From: Candidatus Riflebacteria bacterium HGW-Riflebacteria-1
GTDB lineage: Bacteria; Muiribacteriota; Ozemobacteria; Ozemobacterales; Ozemobacteraceae
Direction of reading: 5' to 3'
Assembly: GCA_002839445.1 (NCBI GenBank)
Contig: PGYB01000003.1
Coordinates: forward strand, 186,001-250,000
Length of the DNA stretch: 64,000 nucleotides
Within the stretch, counting starts at the first letter, position 1. Every line of letters starts with the position of its first letter. This document shows, piece after piece, positions 1 to 7,907 of the stretch. The position numbers were made by a program, and so were the translations under genes. The notes below the pieces were generated by a model. The model had not been told where the DNA came from. It worked only from the letters and a program-made list of their open reading frames with translations, and made no database searches.

Positions 1-391
1 CATCTTCGAGCTCGCGGCGCGCGATCTGCTGCCGAATGTTGCCCAGTTCACGCGAGATTTCAACGATGAGAGAGTTAAAACCTGACTTGCCAGAAGCCTG
101 ACCTGGAGGGTTTGTAGTAATTTGCGAAGCCACATACAACCAGCTTTCCATAACTTCGTGGTGCATTTTTTCAGCAGCAGCATGGTTAAACGCCTGAGCT
201 GTAGCAGCTGTAACCTGCATCTTACTTGAAATAATAAGAAGTTTCGCGTTAACCGATTCTTGAGAACTAGAACCGGTAAGCAACTCAAGCATGGAAGTGT
301 CGCAACAGCACCCCTGATGAGCAAACACCAGCAGAAACAATGTCGCGAACACGCACCTGATTTGAGCGGACCAATTTATACCAGATAGCAT
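1..391 (-). CDS. Secreted protein of unknown function, C-terminus cut by window edge
   Basis: A reading frame without stop runs from an ATG at 391 to the window edge, so only the first 130 residues are visible. The N-terminus is MLSGINWSAQIRCVFATLF followed by LLVFAHQGCCC, which looks like a signal peptide and possibly a lipoprotein signal, although three adjacent Cys make the cleavage point unclear. The mature part is Ala/Ser-rich and then helical, ending in a charged stretch (EISRELGNIRQQIARRELED) that could form a coiled coil. No family was recognised. No clear Shine-Dalgarno site precedes the ATG. It is transcribed in the same direction as the genes upstream of it, across a 177-bp gap. 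Confidence 0.7.
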   Translation of the reverse strand, partial: MLSGINWSAQIRCVFATLFLLVFAHQGCCCDTSMLELLTGSSSQESVNAKLLIISSKMQVTAATAQAFNHAAAEKMHHEVMESWLYVASQITTNPPGQASGKSGFNSLIVEISRELGNIRQQIARRELED

Positions 392-568
392 CAGAATGAT
401 ACCGGCTTAAAAAACAGCATTGCGAAGAACGCAAAAGACCGCAGGTTTGTTTTCGGCCCGCAACAGCAGAATTGCATGTGACAGCTCCAGTAATGATGTA
501 GGCGATGTTAACTGATGTCGCTACCAGCTCTCGTCAGAGCGACCGGGAAAAACGTGGACGCGAGGGCG

Positions 569-2191
569 TCAAAGATCAGGAATTGGCGCACTTGGGGCAA
601 CTGCGGACGCAGCCTCCGGTTGCGACAGTCTTGCAATATCAGCCTGAACATTTTCAGCGGCAACAGTGTCGGGAAACTTCTCTACTACTCTCTTATAAGC
701 CTTTAAAGCCCCGGCATTGTCAGCGATGGATTCGAGATACACAGCATACCTGACATGGGCAGAGGGAAGGCCGGCCGCCCCTTCGAGATATTTTGCCCAG
801 TGCTCTCTGGCCTTTTCGTGCTCGCCGACTGAAGCAGCAAGAGTTGCGCGCAGATAATCAACCTGGGGAATATTCCGGCTGGTGGCGGCAGCTTTGATAT
901 GCCCGAGTGCAGCATCGGTGTTGCCCGCCATGATCAAGCCTTCGGCCAGCACCAGCTTTGCCTCTACGAAATCAGGCCAGTTGCTGAGAACATTCTGGGC
1001 CTCAGCCATACCGGCATCGACCTGAAAATTACGCAGCATGGCCAGGGCAAGATTAACCTGATACTCGGCATTGCCAGGCGAGTTGTCATAAGCAGCCCGG
1101 GCTTCTTCTAGAGCCTCAGAGTATAGACGGTTTTCCATCAAAATCTGCGACCTGGCATAACGTGCCCGGGCATTTGCCGGATTAGCGCTTAAGACCTTGT
1201 TAACAAGTTCAGCCGCTTCTTCTGCATAGCCCTGCGCAAGCTTTACCAGTGCCAGACCTACTTTGGCCTCGCTATAATCAGGATTAGAGCGAATAACCAT
1301 CTGATACATCTTTTCTGAATCTGCTGTGCGGCTGGTACGCATGTAGATATCTGCCAGATTTATTCTGGCAAAGGTATCTTCTTTGATTTTAAGGGCCTGC
1401 TCGAAATGAACCTCGGCCTTGTCGAGCATCTGCCGATTCAGATAACATGAACCGGCAAAAAAGCGCGTATCAAAATTGTTCGAACGAATTTTTAGCGATT
1501 CTTCGAACTGAATGGCCGCTTCGGTGTAGTTTCCCTGGTTAAAATAGAGCATGCCGAGATAATGCCAGGCTTCAGCATTTTTTGCATCAGCAGCGATAAG
1601 TTTACGCAGCTCATCAGAGGCTTCTGCGTAGCGCTCTGCTTCGATCATTTCAGAAATACGCTCTGTCTGCGACTGCTCTTTCTTTGCCTGAGCTGTTTTG
1701 CGAATTTCGCGTGGCCTGGCGGCTGCCGGCGAATAAACGCTATACTCTTGCTGTGAAAGCGTTTGCGAATAATCGCTATTTTGCAGATAATCGCCATCTT
1801 GCGCCGATGTCTGTGGAACCACGGCCTGCAATTGTGTGAACACGTCAATTAACTGAGCGTACAACTGGTGACCCGGGTATCTTGCTGCCAGAATTCTGGC
1901 GTGCTCAAGTGCTTTATCCTGGCGGCCAGAAAGAGAATAACTATACGCGAGATAATATCTTGCCTGATCATGATCAGGCATCATGTGAACAATCTGACCC
2001 AGATAGTCTATGGCTCCCCTGAAGTCGCCGTCGGCATAATAAACAAGACCGCGGTTATAAATCGCGTTGGCCAGCTGAAGATCTGACGCCGCAAACAACG
2101 GGCGCGCCAATATAAAAAAGGCAGCAAGAAAAAGCGAAACAGCAACGGCTTGACATGCAGATTTAAAAAGTCTGGCAGTGTTATTATACAT
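569..2191 (-). CDS. Exported tetratricopeptide-repeat (TPR) protein
   Basis: This 540-residue protein starts at the ATG MYNNTARLF; a TTG 13 codons upstream (2230) is possible but less likely, because it lies inside the putative promoter. Residues 1 to about 36 are a signal peptide with a long hydrophobic core ending in LFAAS, so the protein is exported. The remainder is almost entirely TPR-like helical pairs, for example AEAWHYLGMLYFNQGNYTEA and VGLALVKLAQGYAEEAAELV, interrupted by a Gln/Tyr-rich linker near residues 130-170. TPR arrays are protein-binding scaffolds, and here one would act outside the inner membrane, perhaps in envelope assembly or secretion. There is no catalytic motif. The start has no Shine-Dalgarno site but has a promoter-like sequence directly upstream, so a leaderless message is possible. 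Confidence 0.85.
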   Translation of the reverse strand: MYNNTARLFKSACQAVAVSLFLAAFFILARPLFAASDLQLANAIYNRGLVYYADGDFRGAIDYLGQIVHMMPDHDQARYYLAYSYSLSGRQDKALEHARILAARYPGHQLYAQLIDVFTQLQAVVPQTSAQDGDYLQNSDYSQTLSQQEYSVYSPAAARPREIRKTAQAKKEQSQTERISEMIEAERYAEASDELRKLIAADAKNAEAWHYLGMLYFNQGNYTEAAIQFEESLKIRSNNFDTRFFAGSCYLNRQMLDKAEVHFEQALKIKEDTFARINLADIYMRTSRTADSEKMYQMVIRSNPDYSEAKVGLALVKLAQGYAEEAAELVNKVLSANPANARARYARSQILMENRLYSEALEEARAAYDNSPGNAEYQVNLALAMLRNFQVDAGMAEAQNVLSNWPDFVEAKLVLAEGLIMAGNTDAALGHIKAAATSRNIPQVDYLRATLAASVGEHEKAREHWAKYLEGAAGLPSAHVRYAVYLESIADNAGALKAYKRVVEKFPDTVAAENVQADIARLSQPEAASAVAPSAPIPDL

Positions 2192-2198
2192 ACCAGAT

Positions 2199-2227
2199 AA
2201 CTTATACGAAAGACTATCTGCTGTCAA
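2199..2227 (-). promoter_or_regulatory. Candidate sigma-70 promoter giving a leaderless start
   Basis: On the minus strand, TTGACA (2222-2227) and TAAGTT (2199-2204) are separated by 17 bases. Only seven bases lie between the -10 box and the ATG at 2191, so transcription would begin at or next to the start codon. The match is by eye. Confidence 0.4.
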
Positions 2228-2272
2228 CAATGCGAATGCAACCGAAAAAGTCTTAGTTGGACCTATTTTGAA

Positions 2273-2977
2273 TCAGTCTACAGTAATGCGATAATTGCTC
2301 GGCATTTTGAATTCATACTTCTGAACTTCGACGTTATCATTTTGTGCAGCAGGCTCAACAGAAGCGTCAGCTGTCTTTGCCAGACCGACACCCTTATCGT
2401 TAACTTTATGGCTGCCGACAGCATGCTCAGAAACTTCGTTCAACGCAGACTTGCTCTGCGAAAGAAGCTCTGAAGAACTGACCGTTACCACCTGTGCAAC
2501 AGATCTTTGTGGCACCGACAGAACCTTCTTGCCTGCAGCATTTTCTTCGTGTTCAATATCGATGCGACCGGCAACTTCTTTGGCTTTCATAATCTTGACA
2601 AGATTAAAAACATTGCGCTGAGTCCTATAGTTGTTTAAGGCTTTTTCTAACATGGCTCCGGGCTGGTATCGTGCGGGATCGGCCTGTGCTGGCTCGGGAG
2701 TCGATACGCGCCAGTGGGCGAGACTGCCCTCTGTGGCACCTGGATTGCCGTATATCTGCTTACGATACTTTGATAACACAGCATACAATTCTTTGCCCGG
2801 AACATAAGCGACATCATTCTCACTGATGCTCTGAGTTACTTCTGTTGTTGGATTGCTAACCCGTGCGCGCATTGCTTCTATTGCCGCTCTTGCTTCAAGC
2901 GACAAAGCCGCATCAACACGAACTCCGACCAAAAACATAACTGCGATTACAACAAAAATAAATCTGCCGGGTTTCAA
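2273..2977 (-). CDS. Small exported protein of unknown function
   Basis: This 234-residue protein begins with TTG. GGGAGG lies seven bases upstream, and the first ATG nearby is out of frame and is followed by a stop after two codons, so the TTG is well supported. MKPGRFIFVVIAVMFLVGV with an Ala cleavage site (VDA-AL) is a signal peptide. The mature part is rich in Ala, Val and Ser, mostly polar, with no Cys pair, no repeats and no motif I recognise. It ends in a short beta-like stretch (EFKMPSNYRITVD). It lies between the TPR protein and the nucleotide cyclase on the same strand, which suggests a shared envelope role but proves nothing. Confidence 0.75.
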   Translation of the reverse strand: MKPGRFIFVVIAVMFLVGVRVDAALSLEARAAIEAMRARVSNPTTEVTQSISENDVAYVPGKELYAVLSKYRKQIYGNPGATEGSLAHWRVSTPEPAQADPARYQPGAMLEKALNNYRTQRNVFNLVKIMKAKEVAGRIDIEHEENAAGKKVLSVPQRSVAQVVTVSSSELLSQSKSALNEVSEHAVGSHKVNDKGVGLAKTADASVEPAAQNDNVEVQKYEFKMPSNYRITVD

Positions 2978-3078
2978 AGCATTCCCTCCCCATCACTGAT
3001 ACATGTTTCGCATAATAAAACGATTAAATCGCGTTGGCAAGAAAAATCAAAAAAGAAAATACCGGTAAAATCCAGCAA

Positions 3079-5211
3079 TCAGAAGATTGGCATTCCGCAC
3101 TTGGTACAGAACTTTTCCTGCATGTTGTTTTCGTTGCCGCAGTTCTGACATTCAATTGTTTTGACCTTTTCAATTTTGATGTTCTGCTTCATATCTTCTT
3201 CTTTCATGCCAGGCGGCAGGCGAACCGGCGTATCTTCTTTCACCACAGGCTTTGCTGGCTCGACGCCAGAAGCGATATGACTGATGCTCTTGCCGAGCAA
3301 CTCGCTGAAATCGACCTCTGGCTTAACTCCGGTTACATGAAAGATCTCGATGGGCATCGACTTGCCCTTTACCATAATAGACTCGCGCTGAGTTATCTCA
3401 AAGTATTGCGAAACTCTTTCGTAAGTCGAACGGGTGATGAAAAGCTCCATAGGCTTTGCCACAGACATAACGCGAGCAGCAAGATTGACATTGTCGCCGA
3501 TTACCGTGTAGGAAAGCTGCTTTTCGCTGCCCATGTAACCAGCTGTAACGACTCCGGAATTAATGCCGATACCAATGCTGATTACCGGCTTTCCCTGTTC
3601 TTTCCACATTTCCTGCTGTTCGCGCAGAGCATCGAGCATACGAACGCCACAGAGAACAGCTCTTATCGGATCGTCATCGCGGGAAACCGGCGCACCAAAC
3701 AGCGCCATGAGTTCGTCGCCAACGTATTTATCAAGTGTTCCGTCGAGTTCCATGAGAATGTCGGTCATGCGGGTAAAATAAACGTTGAGCTGTTCTACGA
3801 TATCGGTTGGGTCCATGCCTTCGGACATTTTTGTAAAACCGCGAATATCTGAGAAAAACATGGTAACTTCATATTTGCTGCCACCAAGCTTGAGACCTGA
3901 CGGGTCAGACATGATCAGTTCGGCAACGCTGGGCGAAACGATACGTGAAAGGCTGCCCTTGAGTTCTTCGTTCTTTTTGAGCTGATCTTCGCTCAGTTTC
4001 TGGGCAGACACAAGGTCTTCCATGGTAGCTGAATAAAGCTTGGCGTTTTTCATAACCAGACCGGCTATATCAGCGCACGTTGACAGCAGGTTCTGGTCAT
4101 CTCTTGTGTAATCAGGGTTATTCATCTGCTCAACATTGATCACGGCAAACAGCTTGCCTTCGGCATAAACCGGCGCGCATAGAATAGATTTAACTACACC
4201 CTGACCGACCAGTCCCTTGGTCTTAGGGTCCATTTCGCATTCTTTGATACCGAGAGCACCTGCACCACCGGTTACTTCGTTCATTTTCTGATGCAGCAGA
4301 TGTGTAATCATACAGTTTTCTTCGTGCGGAATTTCGAGATCTTTATATTCCTTTGGTTTCATACCTGCTGCCTTGACGATAAGAAACTTGCCGTCTTTTT
4401 CGTCGTTGAGCAGCAGTTGCACCTTTGTGGCGTCAAGGCCCTTGGTGATAATTTCAAGAATATTGTTAAAAATCTGGTCACGATCGAGGCTCTTGGCAAG
4501 GTTTTTGATGCGCATCAGCGTTGTCGACAGCTTCATCGCACGCTTGTTGAATTCGTCCTTGATTTCGCGCATTTCTCTTTCCATGCGCTCTTCAGAGGTT
4601 TCATCGAGTTTTGCAGCAGGTTTGGCGCCAGCTGCTGGCGCGGCTCCATCCTTTTTATCTTCGGCCTTGGCAGCAGATTTATCAGCCTCTTTTACGCCCA
4701 GGGCTGAGTCCATTTTATTATCTTTTGAGGCTGTCTTTTTTTGCTGATCTTCACGATATTTCGCGGCCATTGTCGGGTCAACCCTGGCTTTAAGCGGGCC
4801 GCCACCACCGCCAGGCCCAGAACCGCCACCGCCCGAGGCCTTGATCTGCTCAAATCTGAAAAACAGAAACACCAGAAAACCTGCCGAAAACAGCACCATT
4901 ATCGAATATATTTCCCACCACTCTTCAATCGGGTATTGTTCGGGCTTGAACTTGAAAGCAATAGTAGCAGCAGCAAGAAGCAGCGGCAGAAAAAACGACA
5001 GAAGCGTCACCGAAATCTTCTCGCCAAGCACTCCAAGCGCACCAACAATCGCCAGAACGTAAAAGTATGAAAAAAATGACCAGAAATTCTTGGGAACTTT
5101 GTTGGTAAAAACCATGTAGGCAACGCCAACAACCGCCACACTGCCGAGAAATCCGAGGATATCCGGCAAGCGGTCTTTGAAAGTTTTAGGTTCAGAGGTC
5201 AGATCTGCCAT
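3079..5211 (-). CDS. Membrane-bound class III adenylate/guanylate cyclase with GAF domain and C-terminal zinc ribbon
   Basis: This 710-residue protein makes a cyclic nucleotide in response to an internal signal. Residues 1-125 contain about four membrane segments, followed by a Gly-rich linker, a charged coiled coil (about 145-235), a GAF domain (about 240-400) and a class III cyclase domain (about 440-630). The metal-binding Asp residues are in FFSDIRGFT and YVGDELMALFG, and the transition-state region is VIGDNVNLAARVMS. The last 25 residues form a zinc ribbon (CQNCGNENN, then FCTKCG), unusual in this position. The substrate (ATP or GTP) cannot be fixed from the sequence. The ATG is preceded by a weak GGTAG. 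Its neighbours are an exported protein and a membrane TPR protein. Confidence 0.93.
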   Translation of the reverse strand: MADLTSEPKTFKDRLPDILGFLGSVAVVGVAYMVFTNKVPKNFWSFFSYFYVLAIVGALGVLGEKISVTLLSFFLPLLLAAATIAFKFKPEQYPIEEWWEIYSIMVLFSAGFLVFLFFRFEQIKASGGGGSGPGGGGGPLKARVDPTMAAKYREDQQKKTASKDNKMDSALGVKEADKSAAKAEDKKDGAAPAAGAKPAAKLDETSEERMEREMREIKDEFNKRAMKLSTTLMRIKNLAKSLDRDQIFNNILEIITKGLDATKVQLLLNDEKDGKFLIVKAAGMKPKEYKDLEIPHEENCMITHLLHQKMNEVTGGAGALGIKECEMDPKTKGLVGQGVVKSILCAPVYAEGKLFAVINVEQMNNPDYTRDDQNLLSTCADIAGLVMKNAKLYSATMEDLVSAQKLSEDQLKKNEELKGSLSRIVSPSVAELIMSDPSGLKLGGSKYEVTMFFSDIRGFTKMSEGMDPTDIVEQLNVYFTRMTDILMELDGTLDKYVGDELMALFGAPVSRDDDPIRAVLCGVRMLDALREQQEMWKEQGKPVISIGIGINSGVVTAGYMGSEKQLSYTVIGDNVNLAARVMSVAKPMELFITRSTYERVSQYFEITQRESIMVKGKSMPIEIFHVTGVKPEVDFSELLGKSISHIASGVEPAKPVVKEDTPVRLPPGMKEEDMKQNIKIEKVKTIECQNCGNENNMQEKFCTKCGMPIF

Positions 5212-5266
5212 TGTTCTACCACTGTAATAATCATTAAGACTATTCTGTCATGAATCAGTGGCAATT

Positions 5267-7333
5267 TCAAGAGGCAGAAGTAACCTCGGCGATCAGCCGA
5301 TTCGCATCAGAACTGTCGGGAGCCATTTTGACCAATAATTCTTCAGCTTTCGAAAACTCACCGGCCAGACACAACAGATGCCCATACCACGCGTAGGCGC
5401 GACTGTTGATTATCTTGCCCGAGCAGGCCTTTTCGGCAAGCGCAAGGGCATCCTGCTTTTTATCCTCAGACTGAGCGATTATCGACAGAATAACGTTTTT
5501 GTAGGCAGCAATCTTATCGCCACCCGAAAGGCCAGGCAATTTTTCTTTAACTTTGCCAAGAGCCTCTTTTGATTTCAGGTTAAAATCAAGTTCAGCAATT
5601 TCGACTAGAGCTTCAGCGCGCAGCAACGGGAGTTTTGCGACATTCAGCGACTTTGATAAATCGATATGAGCCTGCACATTGTCGTTGCAGGCAAGACCAC
5701 AACGGGCAAGAACAAGAAGCGAAAGAGCGTTTTCGTCTTGCGTAAAACTCTTGACCCGGTGTTCTGGCAGACCTCGAATGATTTTCAGCGCGCCACCAAA
5801 ATCACCTTTGCGTGATTTCAAAAATGCCTCGTAAAGTTGCCCGGACTCAAAAACACCAGTGCTCTTGAAGACTTCAAGAAACTCGTTGATCTGCTGCTGC
5901 GCCTCAACCAGATCTTCACGCGCGAGAAGTGCAAAAATATACGCTTTCCAGAGCAGCGGAAAAGTTTTGCGCTCATAACTGCCAAGAATCTTGCGGGCAG
6001 TCATTATGGTCTCTTCATATTCATCCTTCTCGATCAGCTTCCAGGACTTTGTCTCAAGAATCTTCGCATCAGTGAAGCTGACACCGCCATTTTTGCGCAG
6101 ATCATGTTTGCTGAGCGCAGCAAAATCGCCGTAACCGAGCAGACTGCTGAGTCTAAATATCACGAGACGACCGAGAGGAACAAAGAACGAGGCAATCGCC
6201 GCCAGCGCAAAGCTTGCCAGCATCAGCAACATACGATTACCAAAGCCGATGCGGCTTTGAAAAACCAGCACAAAGGCCATAAAAAACCAGCAGAAGAACC
6301 AGATACCATAGAGCTCGTAGCGCTTTGGTCGCTGATCTTCCGGCAGAAGCTTGAATGACGGAAATACCGCAAAAAGGGCAATCGCAACCAGGTGACCAGC
6401 AACCAGCATTCTGGGAATGACCCAGATAGAGTCGTTGAGGGAGAAGTCATCCTGGAGCAGTGCCAGAAACAATTCGCGTTTCATCACAACCTGGGCAACC
6501 AATATTGCCGCTACACCAAGAATAACAAAAACAACATTATGCCATACGGCTGTTGGCGGCGTCAGGCGAGTCGCAAAAAAACACAACCCAAGAAAAAGCG
6601 CAGTAAAATACAGGCCGCTCATGAGCCCGCCCAAGCCCAATGGTATATTGAGAACAAAAATAGCAGGAGAGGCAGTCAGAATTTCATCAAGAAAAGATGG
6701 CTTGCCATCCTCATCGCCACCACCAGCATTCAGTCGCGACATCTCGGCACAGGTATGCAAGGCCCTGCCAAAATTTGCCAACTGCAGATCAAGCATTAAA
6801 GCCAAACGCAGTTCTGGCATGTCAAAACCGACAAAACTGTCAAAATCGCGCAACAGCTCATCTGTCCTGCTGCTCATGCCGAGAATCTGATTTACCATCG
6901 CCAGTCGCATTCTGGCTACAGAGTTCTTGTCGAATGCTTTCAAAGATTGCGAATAGGCCGAGGCAGCGTCTTCGATCGAGCCCTGCGCCGCGGCAATTTT
7001 TCCCAGCAGCAGATGCACTTCGGATTGCCCTGCCGCAGGAAGTTTCTGAATAGGTATCTGCCGCAAAAGCTCAGAGGCACGCTCGTACATGCCGACCTTG
7101 ACCAGCACTTTTCCCCAGAGCATTAATGGCATAATGTTCTTGGGATAAGTGTTATAAGCCTCTTCGAACAGAGCGACGGCATCTTCGATTTCGCCTCTCT
7201 GTTCAGCTCTCTGCGCCTTTTGCACCAGCAGCTGCGATTTTCTGAGCAGTACTGCTTCGTCTTCAGAGCCCTGCACTGCCGTAAAAAAAGCAATGCAGAA
7301 CAGGCACAGCAGCAATGCTACATTTTTAAGCAA
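5267..7333 (-). CDS. Membrane TPR protein with central transmembrane block
   Basis: The 688-residue protein starts at TTG, five bases after GGGGAGGA; the nearest ATG is out of frame. A signal peptide (MLKNVALLLCLFCIAFFTAV) is followed by a TPR region (about 28-210). About six hydrophobic segments follow between roughly 225 and 400, then a second TPR-like helical region to the C-terminus (IAEVTSAS). The two TPR regions could lie on opposite sides of the membrane. No enzyme signature is visible. It sits between the cyclase and a DUF3006 miniprotein in a tight minus-strand series, so it may be co-transcribed with the aminoacyl-tRNA synthetase genes upstream. Function is unknown; a scaffold for an envelope complex is one possibility. 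Confidence 0.85.
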   Translation of the reverse strand: MLKNVALLLCLFCIAFFTAVQGSEDEAVLLRKSQLLVQKAQRAEQRGEIEDAVALFEEAYNTYPKNIMPLMLWGKVLVKVGMYERASELLRQIPIQKLPAAGQSEVHLLLGKIAAAQGSIEDAASAYSQSLKAFDKNSVARMRLAMVNQILGMSSRTDELLRDFDSFVGFDMPELRLALMLDLQLANFGRALHTCAEMSRLNAGGGDEDGKPSFLDEILTASPAIFVLNIPLGLGGLMSGLYFTALFLGLCFFATRLTPPTAVWHNVVFVILGVAAILVAQVVMKRELFLALLQDDFSLNDSIWVIPRMLVAGHLVAIALFAVFPSFKLLPEDQRPKRYELYGIWFFCWFFMAFVLVFQSRIGFGNRMLLMLASFALAAIASFFVPLGRLVIFRLSSLLGYGDFAALSKHDLRKNGGVSFTDAKILETKSWKLIEKDEYEETIMTARKILGSYERKTFPLLWKAYIFALLAREDLVEAQQQINEFLEVFKSTGVFESGQLYEAFLKSRKGDFGGALKIIRGLPEHRVKSFTQDENALSLLVLARCGLACNDNVQAHIDLSKSLNVAKLPLLRAEALVEIAELDFNLKSKEALGKVKEKLPGLSGGDKIAAYKNVILSIIAQSEDKKQDALALAEKACSGKIINSRAYAWYGHLLCLAGEFSKAEELLVKMAPDSSDANRLIAEVTSAS

Positions 7334-7351
7334 AGCTTCCTCCCCAAAAGG

Positions 7352-7531
7352 CTATTTCATCAGCTCCTGCTGTCGGGAACTCGCTTCAATGTCTTTAACA
7401 AAGCTCACCTTGACGATATCGCCAATACCAATTTCTTCACTAAGTTCCTGTTTGTAAACGTTTATCACATCACCATTTTCCAGGAGACACCGAAAATAGT
7501 CACCGTGCTTTGAATCCACAACTGCCTGCAT
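7352..7531 (-). CDS. DUF3006-like miniprotein
   Basis: This 59-residue frame starts with ATG seven bases after a strong GAGGAGG site. It reads MQAVVDSKHGDYFRCLLENG and ends in KDIEASSRQQELMK. The small beta-rich layout, with a start like M(K/Q)AVVD, a mid segment INVYKQEL and a turn IGIGDIVKVSF, matches my memory of the DUF3006 family, whose members are about 60-80 residues long and of unknown function. It lies 20 bases downstream of a 117-residue hypothetical gene and 18 bases upstream of the membrane TPR gene, clearly inside the same transcription unit. It was placed from sequence, Shine-Dalgarno quality and family likeness. Confidence 0.8.
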   Translation of the reverse strand: MQAVVDSKHGDYFRCLLENGDVINVYKQELSEEIGIGDIVKVSFVKDIEASSRQQELMK

Positions 7532-7553
7532 ATTGCCCCTCCTCGAGATGTTA

Positions 7554-7907
7554 TTAAAAGCCGAGCTGCGCGAGATAACTCTGCACGAAGCGGTGAATTT
7601 CGTCTACCGCCCCATCGTGCTGCGAAGCCTCAAGAAAAGCAATCTTGTTGCCGCGCATATCGCCTTCACGAGTCTTATATACCTCAATACGATAAACCAG
7701 TTCGTTGGAAAAATTTTTGTGCGGGAACGTTTTGACCAGAAGCCTCGTCTCATCGAGCAGGCGCAGAATCATGGTTTCCTGCAGAGAACTGGCCTGTAGC
7801 GTCACGTCGAGCCCGAGGTCTTCGTTCCTGCGGAAAAGGTAACGCTGCGTTATGCGAAAGATCAGATCACCAACATCTCGCAAACTCAGATTGATACTTT
7901 TTTCCAT
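7554..7907 (-). CDS. Conserved hypothetical protein translationally coupled to thrS
   Basis: This 117-residue protein overlaps the 3' end of thrS by 22 bases and has its own Shine-Dalgarno-like GGGAGCAGGA just before the ATG, so it is probably translated in coupling with thrS. It reads MEKSINLSLRDVGDLIFRIT and contains alternating strand and helix segments (LLVKTFPHKNF, LVYRIEVYKTREGD) with no Cys or metal motif. It has no signal peptide and should be cytoplasmic. I do not recognise a family. The constant position next to thrS and the DUF3006 miniprotein could be tested for conservation in related genomes. Confidence 0.7.
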   Translation of the reverse strand: MEKSINLSLRDVGDLIFRITQRYLFRRNEDLGLDVTLQASSLQETMILRLLDETRLLVKTFPHKNFSNELVYRIEVYKTREGDMRGNKIAFLEASQHDGAVDEIHRFVQSYLAQLGF

